From Vibrio hangzhouensis (lineage in GTDB: Bacteria; Pseudomonadota; Gammaproteobacteria; Enterobacterales; Vibrionaceae): DNA of 64,000 bases. The notes beneath the pieces were generated by a model, which was not told where the DNA came from, ran no database searches, and saw only the letters and a list, made by a program, of their open reading frames with translations. The stretch spans positions 186,001 through 250,000 of the forward strand of contig NZ_FNVG01000005.1 in assembly GCF_900107935.1 (NCBI RefSeq), in the 5' to 3' direction. Both the position numbers and the translations under genes were made by a program. Below, piece by piece: positions 43,152-52,458 of the stretch. The stretch's first letter is position 1. Each line of letters opens with the position of its first letter.

Positions 43152-44372
43152 ATGTCCCCTTCGGTAGAGCAGGTACACGGTGCGGTACAAACATTAACAC
43201 AAAGCTCAGACACGCTTTTCTTACTACTGGGTGCCATTATGGTGTTCTTAATGCACGCAGGATTTGCGTTTCTTGAAGTGGGAACGGTTCGTCAAAAAAA
43301 CCAAGTCAACGCGTTGGTCAAAATTCTTGCAGATTTTGGCGTTTCCGCCATTGCTTACTTCTTTATTGGTTATTGGGTTGCGTATGGCGGGACTTTCTTT
43401 GCTGACGCAGAAACCCTTTCACAGGGTAATGGGTATGAACTGGTTAAGTTCTTCTTCTTATTAACATTTGCTGCGGCAATTCCGGCCATTGTTTCTGGTG
43501 GTATCGCTGAAAGAGCGCGTTTTTATCCGATTCTTCTTGCTACGTTCTTTACGGTCGGCCTGGTATACCCTTTATTCGAAGGCATGATTTGGAACGGAAA
43601 CTTTGGATTCCAGACTTGGTTGGAATCTACTTTTGGGGCAGGGTTCCACGACTTTGCCGGTTCAGTTGTCGTTCACGGTGTCGGTGGTTGGATTGCATTG
43701 GTTGCCGTGGTATTTCTGGGCATGCGTAAGGGCCGAATTCGTGCTGGCAAACACACGAACTTTGCACCTTCCAATATTCCTTTCCTCGCTCTAGGCGCGT
43801 GGATTCTGAGCGTAGGTTGGTTTGGTTTTAACGTGATGTCAGCACAAACGTTAGAGGGGATCAGTGGTCTTGTCGCCATGAATTCATTAATGGCAATGGT
43901 TGGCGGTATATTGGCTTCCCTCTTTGCGGGTAAAAACGACCCTGGCTTTATCCACAATGGTCCGTTAGCTGGCCTGGTGGCCGTTTGTGCAGGCTCAGAT
44001 CTCATGCATCCAATCGGTGCATTGATCACAGGTTCTGTGGCTGGCGTGTTGTTTGTTTGGGTATTTACGTACCTGCAAAATAAAACCAAAATCGATGACG
44101 TACTCGGCGTATGGCCACTTCATGGGCTATGTGGTGCATGGGGTGGTGTGGCTGCAGGCATATTTGGTCAATCAGCTCTGGGTGGTCTTGGCGGCGTGAG
44201 CTTTGCTTCTCAAGTTGTGGGAACGGTTGCCGGTATTGCTGTCGCTATTGTGGGTGCCGCTATTGTTTACGGTATTCTGGATAAAGTGACTGGTCTGCGC
44301 TTGTCTGAAGAGGACGAATTTAACGGGGCCGATTTAGCTATCCACAAAATCTCGTCAACGAACGAAGACTAA
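43152..44372 (+). CDS. amt: Ammonium transporter (Amt family)
   Basis: 406 residues, eleven membrane segments, no clear signal peptide. The twin-histidine pore residues are present in VVHGVGGW and WPLHGLCGAWGG, and the family blocks MQAGFAF-equivalent MHAGFAFLEVG and GPLAGLVAVCAG are seen. Transports ammonium across the inner membrane as a trimer. No glnK (PII) gene is adjacent, unlike the usual glnK-amtB pair. AAAGGAG 10 bases before the ATG. Upstream lie NtrC-like sites and a sigma-54 promoter; a terminator follows. Confidence 0.95.
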   Translation: MSPSVEQVHGAVQTLTQSSDTLFLLLGAIMVFLMHAGFAFLEVGTVRQKNQVNALVKILADFGVSAIAYFFIGYWVAYGGTFFADAETLSQGNGYELVKFFFLLTFAAAIPAIVSGGIAERARFYPILLATFFTVGLVYPLFEGMIWNGNFGFQTWLESTFGAGFHDFAGSVVVHGVGGWIALVAVVFLGMRKGRIRAGKHTNFAPSNIPFLALGAWILSVGWFGFNVMSAQTLEGISGLVAMNSLMAMVGGILASLFAGKNDPGFIHNGPLAGLVAVCAGSDLMHPIGALITGSVAGVLFVWVFTYLQNKTKIDDVLGVWPLHGLCGAWGGVAAGIFGQSALGGLGGVSFASQVVGTVAGIAVAIVGAAIVYGILDKVTGLRLSEEDEFNGADLAIHKISSTNED

Positions 44373-44384
44373 ACCATTTTGACA

Positions 44385-44411
44385 GGTAAGGGGGTTACCC
44401 CTTACCTTTAT
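44385..44411 (+). terminator. Terminator of amt
   Basis: Nine-bp perfect stem GGTAAGGGG / CCCCTTACC with a GTTA loop, then TTTATT, 12 bp past the stop. The T tract is short. Confidence 0.8.
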
Positions 44412-44523
44412 TCCGCTGCATTCCTTTCTAAATTAGACCATGGTCTAATCCCCAAAACTACTGATGTTATTCGTTCCATGTTACTCTTATTAGAACAAAA
44501 ATAAGTTAGCACAAGGAATGTCT

Positions 44524-45261
44524 ATGAAGTTTCCCTACAAGAATGTTGTCGTACTGACAGGTGCCGGTATCTCCGCTGAGTCAGGCATTCAGACTTTTCG
44601 CGCTCAAGATGGGTTGTGGGAAAATCATCGTATTGAAGACGTTGCTACTCCTGAAGGCTTCGTCCGCAACCCGGACCTGGTTCAGAACTTCTATAACAAA
44701 CGTCGTCAAAAGCTTCAACATGATCATATTGAACCCAATGCCGCACACCTTGCTTTAGGGCAACTCGAGAAAGCACTCGAGGGTACAGTAACAATAGTGA
44801 CGCAGAATATTGACAACCTTCACGAGCGCGGTGGCAGTGAAAATGTCATCCATATGCATGGTGAGCTATTGCGTGCTCGCTGCGAAGAGTCTGGGCAGGT
44901 TATCGATATGCACGGCGATATCGTTACAGGAGACTTGTGTCACTGTTGTCAGATCCCAGCTCAGATGCGTCCCCATATAGTCTGGTTTGGAGAAATGCCA
45001 CTGCGGATGGGAGATATCTACGCAGCGCTGGAACAAGCCGATTTGTTTATCTCTATCGGAACGTCAGGGGTTGTATACCCAGCAGCAGGATTTGTTCACG
45101 ACGCTAAAATGCATGGTGCTCATACCATTGAGATTAACCTAGAGCCTAGTGCGGTGCAGAGTGAGTTTGAAGAGAAGCGTTACGGCAAAGCCAGTATCGA
45201 AGTTCCTAAGTTGGTGAAAGAGATCTTGGAGCTCCAGACTCAGGATAAAGCCGCATCATAA
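44524..45261 (+). CDS. cobB: NAD-dependent protein deacylase CobB (sirtuin)
   Basis: Start placed at the ATG at 44524, with AAGGA six bases ahead; the ATG at 44518 abuts that site directly. 245 residues: NAD-binding [10 protein letters not shown] and [22 protein letters not shown], catalytic His in [11 protein letters not shown], zinc cysteines (including CHCC), and [10 protein letters not shown]. The YNKRR block supplies the Tyr/Arg pair that in SIRT5-type and CobB enzymes accepts succinyl as well as acetyl lysine. It regulates acetyl-CoA synthetase and other enzymes by deacylation. Single gene; shares a bidirectional terminator with potD. Confidence 0.95.
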   Translation: MKFPYKNVVVLTGAGISAESGIQTFRAQDGLWENHRIEDVATPEGFVRNPDLVQNFYNKRRQKLQHDHIEPNAAHLALGQLEKALEGTVTIVTQNIDNLHERGGSENVIHMHGELLRARCEESGQVIDMHGDIVTGDLCHCCQIPAQMRPHIVWFGEMPLRMGDIYAALEQADLFISIGTSGVVYPAAGFVHDAKMHGAHTIEINLEPSAVQSEFEEKRYGKASIEVPKLVKEILELQTQDKAAS

Positions 45262-45288
45262 TGAACGCGCGTTGTGTTTACACCAAAA

Positions 45289-45312
45289 AAAGCCCTCGCT
45301 TGCGAGGGCTTT
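45289..45312. terminator. Bidirectional terminator between cobB and potD
   Basis: 11-bp perfect stem AAAGCCCTCGC / GCGAGGGCTTT with a TT loop, A run on the left and T-rich TTTAATTATTT on the right. It serves both convergent genes. Confidence 0.9.
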
Positions 45313-45333
45313 AATTATTTAAAAATTAGCAGA

Positions 45334-46371
45334 TCAATTATCTACTTTTAATTTCTGGAAGTATTCTTCGTAAAGCATCGCTGCTTCACCCACTTCATCT
45401 TGCCACGTCCCTGAATCCATAATTTCCTGTGGTGGGAACACGTTTGGATCTTCTGCAAACTCTTTAGGTAGCAGCGGGTAGGCGGCTTTTACTGGTGTAG
45501 GATAGCCAATTTCAACGGCGATCTTTGCTGCATTTTCCGGACGAAGCAAAAAGTCGATCATCTTATGTGCGGCTTCGGTATTTTTTGCGCCAGCCGGAAT
45601 TGCTAAGCTGTCCATCCAGAAAATCGCGCCTTTTTCTGGCCAGACAATGTCGATCGATGCACCTTCCTGACGAGCCATATACGCAGAGCCATTCCAAAGC
45701 ATTCCTAATGAAACTTCACCTGCCAGATATGGATTAGCAGGGAAATCAGAGTTGAAAACAAGGACATTTGGAACCAGTTTTCTTAGTTCTTCGTATGCTG
45801 CTTTTATTTCTTCCGGGTTGGTTGTATTTGGAGAATATCCCAACTTTGTCAGCGCAATGTGGAATACTTCACGAGAGTCATCCATCATCATTAACTGGCC
45901 TTCCCATTGTGGATCCCATAGATCGCCCCAAGAGTTGACCGCTGACTTGTCGAGCATGTCTGTATTGATACCAATACCGGTAGCGCCCCAAATATACGGG
46001 ATTGAATACTTGTTGTCCGGATCGAAAGGTTTGTCCAGGTAGTTGGGATCTAAGTCTTTGTAGTGAGCAAGCTTATCTTTATCGATTTGTTGTAGCATGC
46101 CTTCTTTACGCATCTTAGAGACGAAGTACGTAGATGGTACGACCAAGTCATAGCCAGAACCCTGAGTCTTCAATTTAGCGTACATGCTTTCGTTTGACTC
46201 ATAGGTTGAGTAGATAACTTTAATGCCTGTTTCTTTAGTGAAGTCTTCCAGAACCTCACTTGGAATGTATTCAGACCAGTTGTAGAAGTACAATTCTTCG
46301 TTGGCTGCAAACGCCGGGGTAGTGAAGAGAGTCGCCGCACAAAGTGCGCCTGCATACAATTTGCTTTTCAT
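45334..46371 (-). CDS. potD: Polyamine-binding periplasmic protein PotD, copy 1
   Basis: Start set at the ATG at 46371 with GGAAAAG just ahead; a longer frame to 46416 is unlikely. 345 residues: signal peptide ending AFA, then LYFYNWSEYIPSEVLEDF, YDLVVPSTYFVSKM, DLDPNYLDKPFDPDNKYSIPY, and GMLWNGSAYMARQ, all hallmarks of PotD, the spermidine/putrescine receptor. It lies outside the potABC unit, separated from copy 2 by a terminator, with an FNR/CRP-like site about 100 bp upstream, so it has its own promoter. The two copies are clear paralogues with mostly the same blocks. Confidence 0.93.
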   Translation of the reverse strand: MKSKLYAGALCAATLFTTPAFAANEELYFYNWSEYIPSEVLEDFTKETGIKVIYSTYESNESMYAKLKTQGSGYDLVVPSTYFVSKMRKEGMLQQIDKDKLAHYKDLDPNYLDKPFDPDNKYSIPYIWGATGIGINTDMLDKSAVNSWGDLWDPQWEGQLMMMDDSREVFHIALTKLGYSPNTTNPEEIKAAYEELRKLVPNVLVFNSDFPANPYLAGEVSLGMLWNGSAYMARQEGASIDIVWPEKGAIFWMDSLAIPAGAKNTEAAHKMIDFLLRPENAAKIAVEIGYPTPVKAAYPLLPKEFAEDPNVFPPQEIMDSGTWQDEVGEAAMLYEEYFQKLKVDN

Positions 46372-46468
46372 TACTTTTCCGTTTGTATTGGTAAACAAAG
46401 AGCCTCTTAGAGGCATGGTAATACGAGAGAGTAGGGAATTCTCGTACTACTTTGCACGCCATCACTAT

Positions 46469-46482
46469 TTGATGTGCATCAC
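46469..46482. promoter_or_regulatory. FNR/CRP-like site upstream of potD copy 1
   Basis: TTGAT-GTGC-ATCAC, one base off a perfect FNR palindrome (TTGATN4ATCAA). It also fits a CRP site on the TCACA side. The surrounding 20 bp match those at the fnr promoter (56152-56171) at 19 positions. Located about 98 bp ahead of the potD start. Confidence 0.65.
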
Positions 46483-46567
46483 AAGATTATATCAGCGAAT
46501 GGTTGAATACTCTATCCGGGATTTTACAAAAATTAAACGTTTAGAATGATATAGGCAGTCTGGTATT

Positions 46568-46591
46568 AAAAAAGGTGGCAAATGCCACCTT
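46568..46591 (-). terminator. Terminator of potD copy 2 (end of pot operon)
   Basis: Nine-bp perfect stem AAGGTGGCA / TGCCACCTT with an AA loop; on the minus strand a run of six T follows (A run at 46568-46573). It separates the pot operon from potD copy 1. Confidence 0.88.
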
Positions 46592-46612
46592 AATTAAAAA
46601 CAGAATGAAGAA

Positions 46613-47647
46613 TTACTGACCAGCTTTCAGTTTCAAGAAATAATCTTCATAAATAACTGTCTTGTCGCCAACAGAGTCTTGCCATTCCACACGGTTCAGA
46701 TCCTCCTGAGAAGGAAATAACGCAGGCACGTCTTTGAACTTCTCATTTGATTCTGTAACCGCAGTCAAATAGCCGGTGTCACGAGAAATCTGTTCCGCAA
46801 TCTCAGGTCTTAGCAAGAAGTCGATCATCTTGTGAGCAGCATCGACGTTTTTCGCACCAGAGCTGATGGCAAAGTTATCTACCCAGCCAATGCCACCTTC
46901 TTTAGGAAACACGAGCTTAATAGGTAGCCCTTCGTTTTGTGCGGCTGCCGCTGAACCATTCCAAAGCATGCCTAAACCGACCTCACCGGACAGATAAGGT
47001 GCGCCTGGGTTATCAGAGTTGAACACCAGCACGTTTGGCATCAGTTTTTGCAGTTCTGCATAAGCCTCGTCTATTTGTGCCTTGTCAGTAGTGTTGCCTG
47101 AATAGCCAAGCTTACGAAGCGCAATATGGAACACTTCACGTGTGTCATCCATAAGCATCAGTTGACCTTTGAGTTCCGGTTTCCATAAGTCAGCCCAACT
47201 GGTGAACTCTTCTGGATCATACATATCAGTATTAACGGCCAGACCAGTGATTGCGACAACATGTGGAATAGAGTAGTCGTTGTTTGGGTCGTAAGGTTTA
47301 TCCAGATAGTTAGGGTCAAGGTTGCTGAAATTTGTGAGTTTCGACTTATCGATTTTTTGCAACATCCCTTCGTCGCGCATTTTAGCAACAAAGTATGTCG
47401 ATGGAACCACAAGGTCGTAACCCTGATTGTGTGTCTTTAGCTTTGCGTAAAGGGTTTCATTTGACTCGTAAGTCGAGTAGATAACCTTAATCCCTGTTTC
47501 TTTGGTAAATTGCTCAAGAAGGCTGCTATTGATATACGGCCCCCAGTTCATAAATACCAGTTCTTTATCTTCTTTAGCACTCACTGCTCCAGAGAGTAGA
47601 GAGAGTGCACATGCACTACCAGCTAAGAAAGTAGCCCATTTTTTCAT
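46613..47647 (-). CDS. potD: Polyamine-binding periplasmic protein PotD, copy 2
   Basis: Start at the ATG at 47647 with GGAG nine bases ahead. 344 residues: signal peptide MKKWATFLAGSACALSLLSG with cleavage after VSA, then LVFMNWGPYINSSLLEQF, YDLVVPSTYFVAKM, DLDPNYLDKPYDPNNDYSIPH and GMLWNGSAAAAQ. It follows potC by 93 bp and ends in a strong terminator, so it is the fourth gene of potABCD. It differs from copy 1 at several pocket-adjacent positions (for example NWGPY against NWSEY), suggesting different polyamine preference. Confidence 0.93.
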   Translation of the reverse strand: MKKWATFLAGSACALSLLSGAVSAKEDKELVFMNWGPYINSSLLEQFTKETGIKVIYSTYESNETLYAKLKTHNQGYDLVVPSTYFVAKMRDEGMLQKIDKSKLTNFSNLDPNYLDKPYDPNNDYSIPHVVAITGLAVNTDMYDPEEFTSWADLWKPELKGQLMLMDDTREVFHIALRKLGYSGNTTDKAQIDEAYAELQKLMPNVLVFNSDNPGAPYLSGEVGLGMLWNGSAAAAQNEGLPIKLVFPKEGGIGWVDNFAISSGAKNVDAAHKMIDFLLRPEIAEQISRDTGYLTAVTESNEKFKDVPALFPSQEDLNRVEWQDSVGDKTVIYEDYFLKLKAGQ

Positions 47648-47740
47648 TGACGTTAGCTCCAAACAAACGCTGCCCAAAGGCATAGATAGAAAAAGAGCAG
47701 AATGACAACGCCATTCTGCTCCAGTAAGAAAATAGCGGTA

Positions 47741-48511
47741 CTATTTGACCTTTTCTCTCGCCAGCAACTGTGACATAACGACCAGAACCAGAGAGACAAT
47801 CAACATAATTGTAGCCAAAGCATTCACCTCTGGCGAAATTCCAACTTTAACCATTGAGTATATTTTTAAAGGCAGGATTTCATAGGTTGGTCCAGTCACA
47901 AACGAACTGACAATGACATCGTCCAGCGACAGGGTGAATGACAATAACCAACCAGCAGCAACAGCAGGTTTAGCCAATGGAAGAATAATCTGTTTAAGAA
48001 TAGTCCACTCGCCAGCCCCAAGATCCTTTGCTGCTTCTAACATCTTCACGTCAAAGCCTTTCAAACGACTGTACACCGTGACTACCACAAAAGGCAGACA
48101 GAACGTAATATGTGCAATCAGTAAGCTAAAAAAGCCTAACTGCGCCCCCAGAACCAGGAAAATCGCCAACAGGGAAATCGCCATCACGATATCCGGTGAC
48201 ATCATTACAATAAAAAGCAGGCCGCTCACAGCGCCTTTACCTTTAAATTGATATCGGAACAGAGCCACCGCCGTCAAACTACCAATGATCGTTGCTGCCG
48301 TTGCGGAGAACACAGCGACATTGAGCGAGTGCCAGGCTGCTTGCATTAAACTGTCGTTATTCACAAGAGCATGATACCACTTGGTTGTCCAGCCACCCCA
48401 TTTCATACCAAATTTGTTGGCGTTGAACGAGTTAGCAATCAATACCACAATAGGTAGGTACAAGAACGCGTAAACCACCGACATAAAACTAAATCTAACT
48501 ACGCGACCCAT
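47741..48511 (-). CDS. potC: Spermidine/putrescine ABC permease PotC
   Basis: 256 residues, six membrane segments, with the EAA loop EAAKDLGAGEWTILKQIILPLAKPAV that docks on PotA. The N-terminal SFMSVVYAFLYLPIVVLIANSFN and SLDDVIVSSFVTGP blocks are typical of PotC. Forms the inner-membrane pore with PotB. Its first codon overlaps the potB stop by one base. Confidence 0.95.
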   Translation of the reverse strand: MGRVVRFSFMSVVYAFLYLPIVVLIANSFNANKFGMKWGGWTTKWYHALVNNDSLMQAAWHSLNVAVFSATAATIIGSLTAVALFRYQFKGKGAVSGLLFIVMMSPDIVMAISLLAIFLVLGAQLGFFSLLIAHITFCLPFVVVTVYSRLKGFDVKMLEAAKDLGAGEWTILKQIILPLAKPAVAAGWLLSFTLSLDDVIVSSFVTGPTYEILPLKIYSMVKVGISPEVNALATIMLIVSLVLVVMSQLLAREKVK

Positions 48512-49368
48512 TATTCAAGCTCCACTTTACGGTTGAGCAGTTTGCCTGCTCGGTAGTAGGCATAAAGCATCACTGCCATTGCTGCCGTCAATGCGATACT
48601 TGTTGCAGCACCGAAAGGCCAGTCTCTCGCATTGAGGATCTGGCTCTTGATTACATTACCGATAAGTAGGTTCTTGGCGCCACCAAGTAAATCTGCAATG
48701 TAGAACATGCCGAGTGCTGGCAACAACACCAACAAACAGCCACCGATAATTCCGGGCATTGTTAACGGCAGAATGACTCTTGTCAGGGTTTGCCATTTGC
48801 TAGCCCCTAAGTCACGTGCAGCTTCGATATACGTTCCGTCTAACTTTTCAATCGCCGAGTAGAGCGGCAAAATCATAAATGGCAGCAGGATGTACACTAG
48901 GCCAATCATTACTGCAGTTTCTGTGTACATGATTCTTAATGGTTTATCGATAATATCGAGCGCCAATAAGCTTTTGTTCAAGATTCCCTGAGTACCCAGT
49001 ACGATTTTTAAGCCGTAGGTACGAATCAGCGAGTTAGTCCAAAAGGGGACAATAACTAAGAACAGCATAAAAGGACGCCATTTCTCTGACATCTTAGCGA
49101 CGATATAAGCGAATGGATAGCCAACCACAAGACAGATTAATGTTGCGACGATCGCCATATAAAATGAATGGAACAACACCTTGGCATAAAGTGGGTCCAT
49201 TAGCCGTGCGTAGTTTTCTAACGTGAACGTCATCTCAATGAGATTGGCTTCGTCTCGAGTCAAGAAACTGGTGCCAATGATCATAATGTTCGGGATGAGT
49301 ACAAACAGTACCAGCCAGCCGACGATCAGAGTAATAATGGCGTTTTGTAAATTAAATCTCTTGCTCAT
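48511..49368 (-). CDS. potB: Spermidine/putrescine ABC permease PotB
   Basis: Start at the ATG at 49368 ([11 protein letters not shown], 285 residues), inside the 3' end of potA (17-bp overlap); an upstream in-frame start would add nine residues. Six membrane segments, EAA loop [21 protein letters not shown], and [17 protein letters not shown] as in PotB. Pairs with PotC. Confidence 0.95.
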   Translation of the reverse strand: MSKRFNLQNAIITLIVGWLVLFVLIPNIMIIGTSFLTRDEANLIEMTFTLENYARLMDPLYAKVLFHSFYMAIVATLICLVVGYPFAYIVAKMSEKWRPFMLFLVIVPFWTNSLIRTYGLKIVLGTQGILNKSLLALDIIDKPLRIMYTETAVMIGLVYILLPFMILPLYSAIEKLDGTYIEAARDLGASKWQTLTRVILPLTMPGIIGGCLLVLLPALGMFYIADLLGGAKNLLIGNVIKSQILNARDWPFGAATSIALTAAMAVMLYAYYRAGKLLNRKVELE

Positions 49369-50467
49369 CTTTAAGCACCACTTCCCAGCTTTCAACCCAA
49401 GTTACAGCGACTTTTTGACCCAATGAGTGGTCAACGTCAGGATCATCTTCGTTGAAGAACTCACTGACCATCACACGCATACCCGATTCCAGTTCGATAA
49501 CCGAGTCGAGCGTCATGCCTTTATATGTGCGTTCGGCGACGTGCCCAACTATGCCTTTACTCTCAGACTCTTTAATCTCTTCAATCCGCAAATCTTCCGG
49601 ACGCAACAGAACCTGAAGCTTATCGCCAGCAGTGAATGCTTGATCGTAATAGACCACACTTTCCTGACCTTCGATTTCGGCTTTAATGTGTTTCTCATCG
49701 ATACGTTTAATCGCAGTCGCATTGAATACGTTAATCTCACCGATGAAGCGGGCAACAAACAGGTTTTTAGGCTCTTCATATATTTCACGAGGCGAGCCAT
49801 CTTGTTCGATAACACCGTCACGCATGACGATAATGCGATCAGACATCGACAAAGCTTCTTCCTGATCGTGAGTAACGAAGATAAAAGTGATCCCCAGTTG
49901 GCGTTGCAACTGTTTCAGCTCAATTTGCATTTGCTTGCGCAGTTTGTAATCCAGTGCAGACAAAGATTCGTCTAACAACAGTACTTTGGGCTTGTTGACA
50001 ACCGCTCGTGCGATGGCGATACGCTGTTGCTGACCACCGGATAGTTGATGCGGTTTACGCTGCGCCATACTTTCAAGGCGTACCATTTTTAGCGCCTCAA
50101 GAACACGAGGTTCAATATCGTCGTTGGGCACTTTTTGCATACGCAGACCAAAAGCGACATTTTCAAATACAGTCATGTGAGGGAAGAGCGCATAGCTCTG
50201 GAAAACAGTATTTACGTGTCTCTGTTCAGCAGGGACTTCAGTAACATCCTGGTCAGCTAAGGTAATTCTACCGTTATTTACGGTTTCAAAACCCGCTATC
50301 ATTCTTAGTACGGTTGTCTTACCGCAACCCGATGGACCTAAGATAGTGAGAAACTCACCATGATTAACATTTAAGTTAAGATTCGAGATGATTTCTTTAC
50401 CATCGAAACTTTTACTGACACCAGAAAGCTGTACGACTGGTGTGCCTACTGAATGTTTGGCGTTCAA
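49352..50467 (-). CDS. potA: Spermidine/putrescine ABC ATPase PotA
   Basis: 371 residues. Walker [10 protein letters not shown] near residue 44, Q-loop [10 protein letters not shown], signature [14 protein letters not shown], Walker [13 protein letters not shown] (Ser in place of the usual Pro after the catalytic Glu) and switch His FVTHDQEEA; the C-terminal 120 residues form the TOBE-type regulatory domain. Powers polyamine import with PotBC and PotD. It is the first gene of the operon, with a 334-bp gap upstream. Confidence 0.96.
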   Translation of the reverse strand: MNAKHSVGTPVVQLSGVSKSFDGKEIISNLNLNVNHGEFLTILGPSGCGKTTVLRMIAGFETVNNGRITLADQDVTEVPAEQRHVNTVFQSYALFPHMTVFENVAFGLRMQKVPNDDIEPRVLEALKMVRLESMAQRKPHQLSGGQQQRIAIARAVVNKPKVLLLDESLSALDYKLRKQMQIELKQLQRQLGITFIFVTHDQEEALSMSDRIIVMRDGVIEQDGSPREIYEEPKNLFVARFIGEINVFNATAIKRIDEKHIKAEIEGQESVVYYDQAFTAGDKLQVLLRPEDLRIEEIKESESKGIVGHVAERTYKGMTLDSVIELESGMRVMVSEFFNEDDPDVDHSLGQKVAVTWVESWEVVLKDEQEI

Positions 50468-50801
50468 CGTCTGTTTTTCTCCACCTTGGCCAGGAATAGG
50501 TTCGGCCAGTTGCTATACACATTTGAGGCGCGCATCATAATCACCAATTGGGTGAAATCAAAGCATTTTCTTATCTCGAAACAGAAAAAATTTTGCAGGT
50601 AAAACTAAAGATTATTTACCATACTTGGTTTATAAGGTAACGAGCTGAATTTTTCGCCTTATCAAGTGGTTAATTATCATCCAAAAAGGTGAGAAAGCAA
50701 GGTTATAACAGTGATATTACAATCTCGTTCCCGCTATAATGGCTCAGCCTTTTCAACGAAGAAATTACACATTCACAAATTGAATGTAATTTGGAAATAC
50801 T
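50468..50801. other. Divergent intergenic region upstream of potA
   Basis: 334 bp, AT rich, no supportable open frame or RNA. It must contain the potA promoter (leftward) and that of the membrane protein at 50802 (rightward). I see no recognisable operator. Confidence 0.4.
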
Positions 50802-51665
50802 ATGAAAAACGATTTTGAAAGAGACTTCAATCTGGGTGGGAGTATTGAACGCGCTATCTCGGGTCAATATGAACTTAAGGCCGGGGCTGTGTTTCAGGAA
50901 GCTTGGAAGCAAACCATAAAACACTTTATGTCGTTCTCTCCGGCCATCGTCGCCTTGATTCTGGTTCAACTAGCGATCTTTTATATCGCATTGCAACTGC
51001 AGCTTGGCGATCCCTCAATCATACTTCAGGCTTTTCAAGACCCATCATTACTGAATGACAAGATTTTCCAGGCTATATTCGTTGCTAACTTTAGCTATGA
51101 AGTGGTCAGTGCACCGGTTTATGCTGGCATTTCACTTATGGCAATGAGTCATGCTGCCGGACTGTCTACCAAGTCCCGACACATAGCAAAAGGTCTCCAA
51201 TATACCGTTCCGGTCATCATCGCAACGCTATTTAGTCTGGTACTACAAGGTGTGGTCAGTATGATCCTGCCGTTCTTGTCAATGTATTTATCATTAGCAT
51301 TTAGCCAGTCTATTTTACTGATTTGTGAGAAGAAAGTACCACCACTTCAGTCACTGCTGCTCTCATTAAGAGCCGTCAACAAGAAAATTTTCGTGCTGGC
51401 AGGCATTTACATCATCCTCGTTTTGATGTTTATTGCAGGTGCTATGTTTTATGGCATTGGTCTCATTTTTGTGTTGCCCTTCTTTTTCCATGTAAAAGGC
51501 ATCCTTTATCGCGAGATGTTCGGAATTAAACTGAAAATAGTGGCAAGTCAGGACCATGGCTCGGATGATAGTAGTGATGGTGATGGTGATGGTGACAATC
51601 ACAACAACACACCGCCTAGTGATAGCGATAAGCCCAATAAAAACCCTGAGGTATTTGATGCGTAA
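50802..51665 (+). CDS. Hypothetical multi-span membrane protein with Asp/Gly-rich tail
   Basis: 287 residues: a polar N-terminus, about six membrane segments between 40 and 240 (for example FSPAIVALILVQLAIFYIAL and VLAGIYIILVLMFIAGAMFYG), then a low-complexity cytoplasmic or periplasmic tail. The tail contains SDDSSDGDGDGD followed by HNNTPPSDSDKPNKNP, encoded by a GATGGT hexamer repeat at about 51576-51595. Function unknown. Its last 8 bp overlap the next gene, a Bax-like glucosaminidase, so the two are coupled. Confidence 0.75.
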   Translation: MKNDFERDFNLGGSIERAISGQYELKAGAVFQEAWKQTIKHFMSFSPAIVALILVQLAIFYIALQLQLGDPSIILQAFQDPSLLNDKIFQAIFVANFSYEVVSAPVYAGISLMAMSHAAGLSTKSRHIAKGLQYTVPVIIATLFSLVLQGVVSMILPFLSMYLSLAFSQSILLICEKKVPPLQSLLLSLRAVNKKIFVLAGIYIILVLMFIAGAMFYGIGLIFVLPFFFHVKGILYREMFGIKLKIVASQDHGSDDSSDGDGDGDNHNNTPPSDSDKPNKNPEVFDA

Positions 51666-52458
51666 GTCGCACAAAATTCTGTCTATTATCGCTCTCCTGT
51701 CGGGGAGCGCTTTTTTATTCTTTTACGAAAAAAATAACGATTCAGATACGTCGGAGCCAACCCTTGCACCGATTTCTGAGAACAAACCTGATATCAGTGC
51801 AATCACAGATACTAAAACAAAGAAGCAAACCTTTTTTGGCTACTTAAGACCGGGAATAGTCATTGAGAATGCTCGTATCGTTAAAGAGCGTGAGCGACTA
51901 TTGGCGATGAAGAACGCCTTGGATGAGCAATCACTTTCATCTGAACAGATTGCTACGGCCAAAAGAATGGGCAAGCTTTACTCATTGGAACCTTCGGAAG
52001 TGACCTATGAGTGGATTGATAACATGTTAAAGCGTGTTGATGTTTTGCCTGAAGCCCTAGTACTTACACAAGCCGCTAACGAATCAGCTTGGGGCACATC
52101 GCGATTTGCTCGTGAAGCAAATAATTATTTTGGACAATGGTGTTACACAAAAGGCTGTGGACTGGTTCCACTTCAGCGCAGCGAAGGAAAAACACACGAA
52201 GTCGCTAAGTTTGACTCACCTCAGGGCTCGATACATGGCTACTTCATGAACGTAAATCGCAACAGGGCGTATCAGGAGCTTCGAGATATCAGAGCCAGTA
52301 TACGCGACAAAGGTCAGGACCCTGCCTCGGAGACTGCCGCGTTGGAATTAAGTAACGGATTATTGCGATACTCAGAGAGAGGTGAGGCATACGTCAAAGA
52401 CCTGCAAGCAATGATTCGTCATAATGAAGAATTCTGGATTTTAAATAATAAAATATGA
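51658..52458 (+). CDS. Bax-like glucosaminidase-domain protein
   Basis: Start at the ATG at 51658 with GAGGT ahead; the longer frame to 51556 reads through the repeat tail of the previous gene and is not real. 266 residues: a signal-anchor (about 7-22), a linker, then the glucosaminidase domain with LTQAANESAWGTSRFAREANNYFGQWCY (Glu142 the likely catalytic acid) and HGYFMNVNRNRAYQELR. E. coli Bax has the same build. It would cleave peptidoglycan glycan strands in the periplasm. The stop overlaps the next start by 4 bp. Confidence 0.9.
   Translation: MRKSHKILSIIALLSGSAFLFFYEKNNDSDTSEPTLAPISENKPDISAITDTKTKKQTFFGYLRPGIVIENARIVKERERLLAMKNALDEQSLSSEQIATAKRMGKLYSLEPSEVTYEWIDNMLKRVDVLPEALVLTQAANESAWGTSRFAREANNYFGQWCYTKGCGLVPLQRSEGKTHEVAKFDSPQGSIHGYFMNVNRNRAYQELRDIRASIRDKGQDPASETAALELSNGLLRYSERGEAYVKDLQAMIRHNEEFWILNNKI

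Noticed and set aside
49427..49975. A 182-codon open frame opposite potA
   Set aside because: Complement of conserved ABC ATPase sequence; no domain, no ribosome site.
51556..51657. N-terminal extension of the Bax-like gene
   Set aside because: It reads the GATGGT repeat of the upstream gene in another frame (Met/Val repeats); the ATG at 51658 has a good ribosome site and gives a proper signal anchor.
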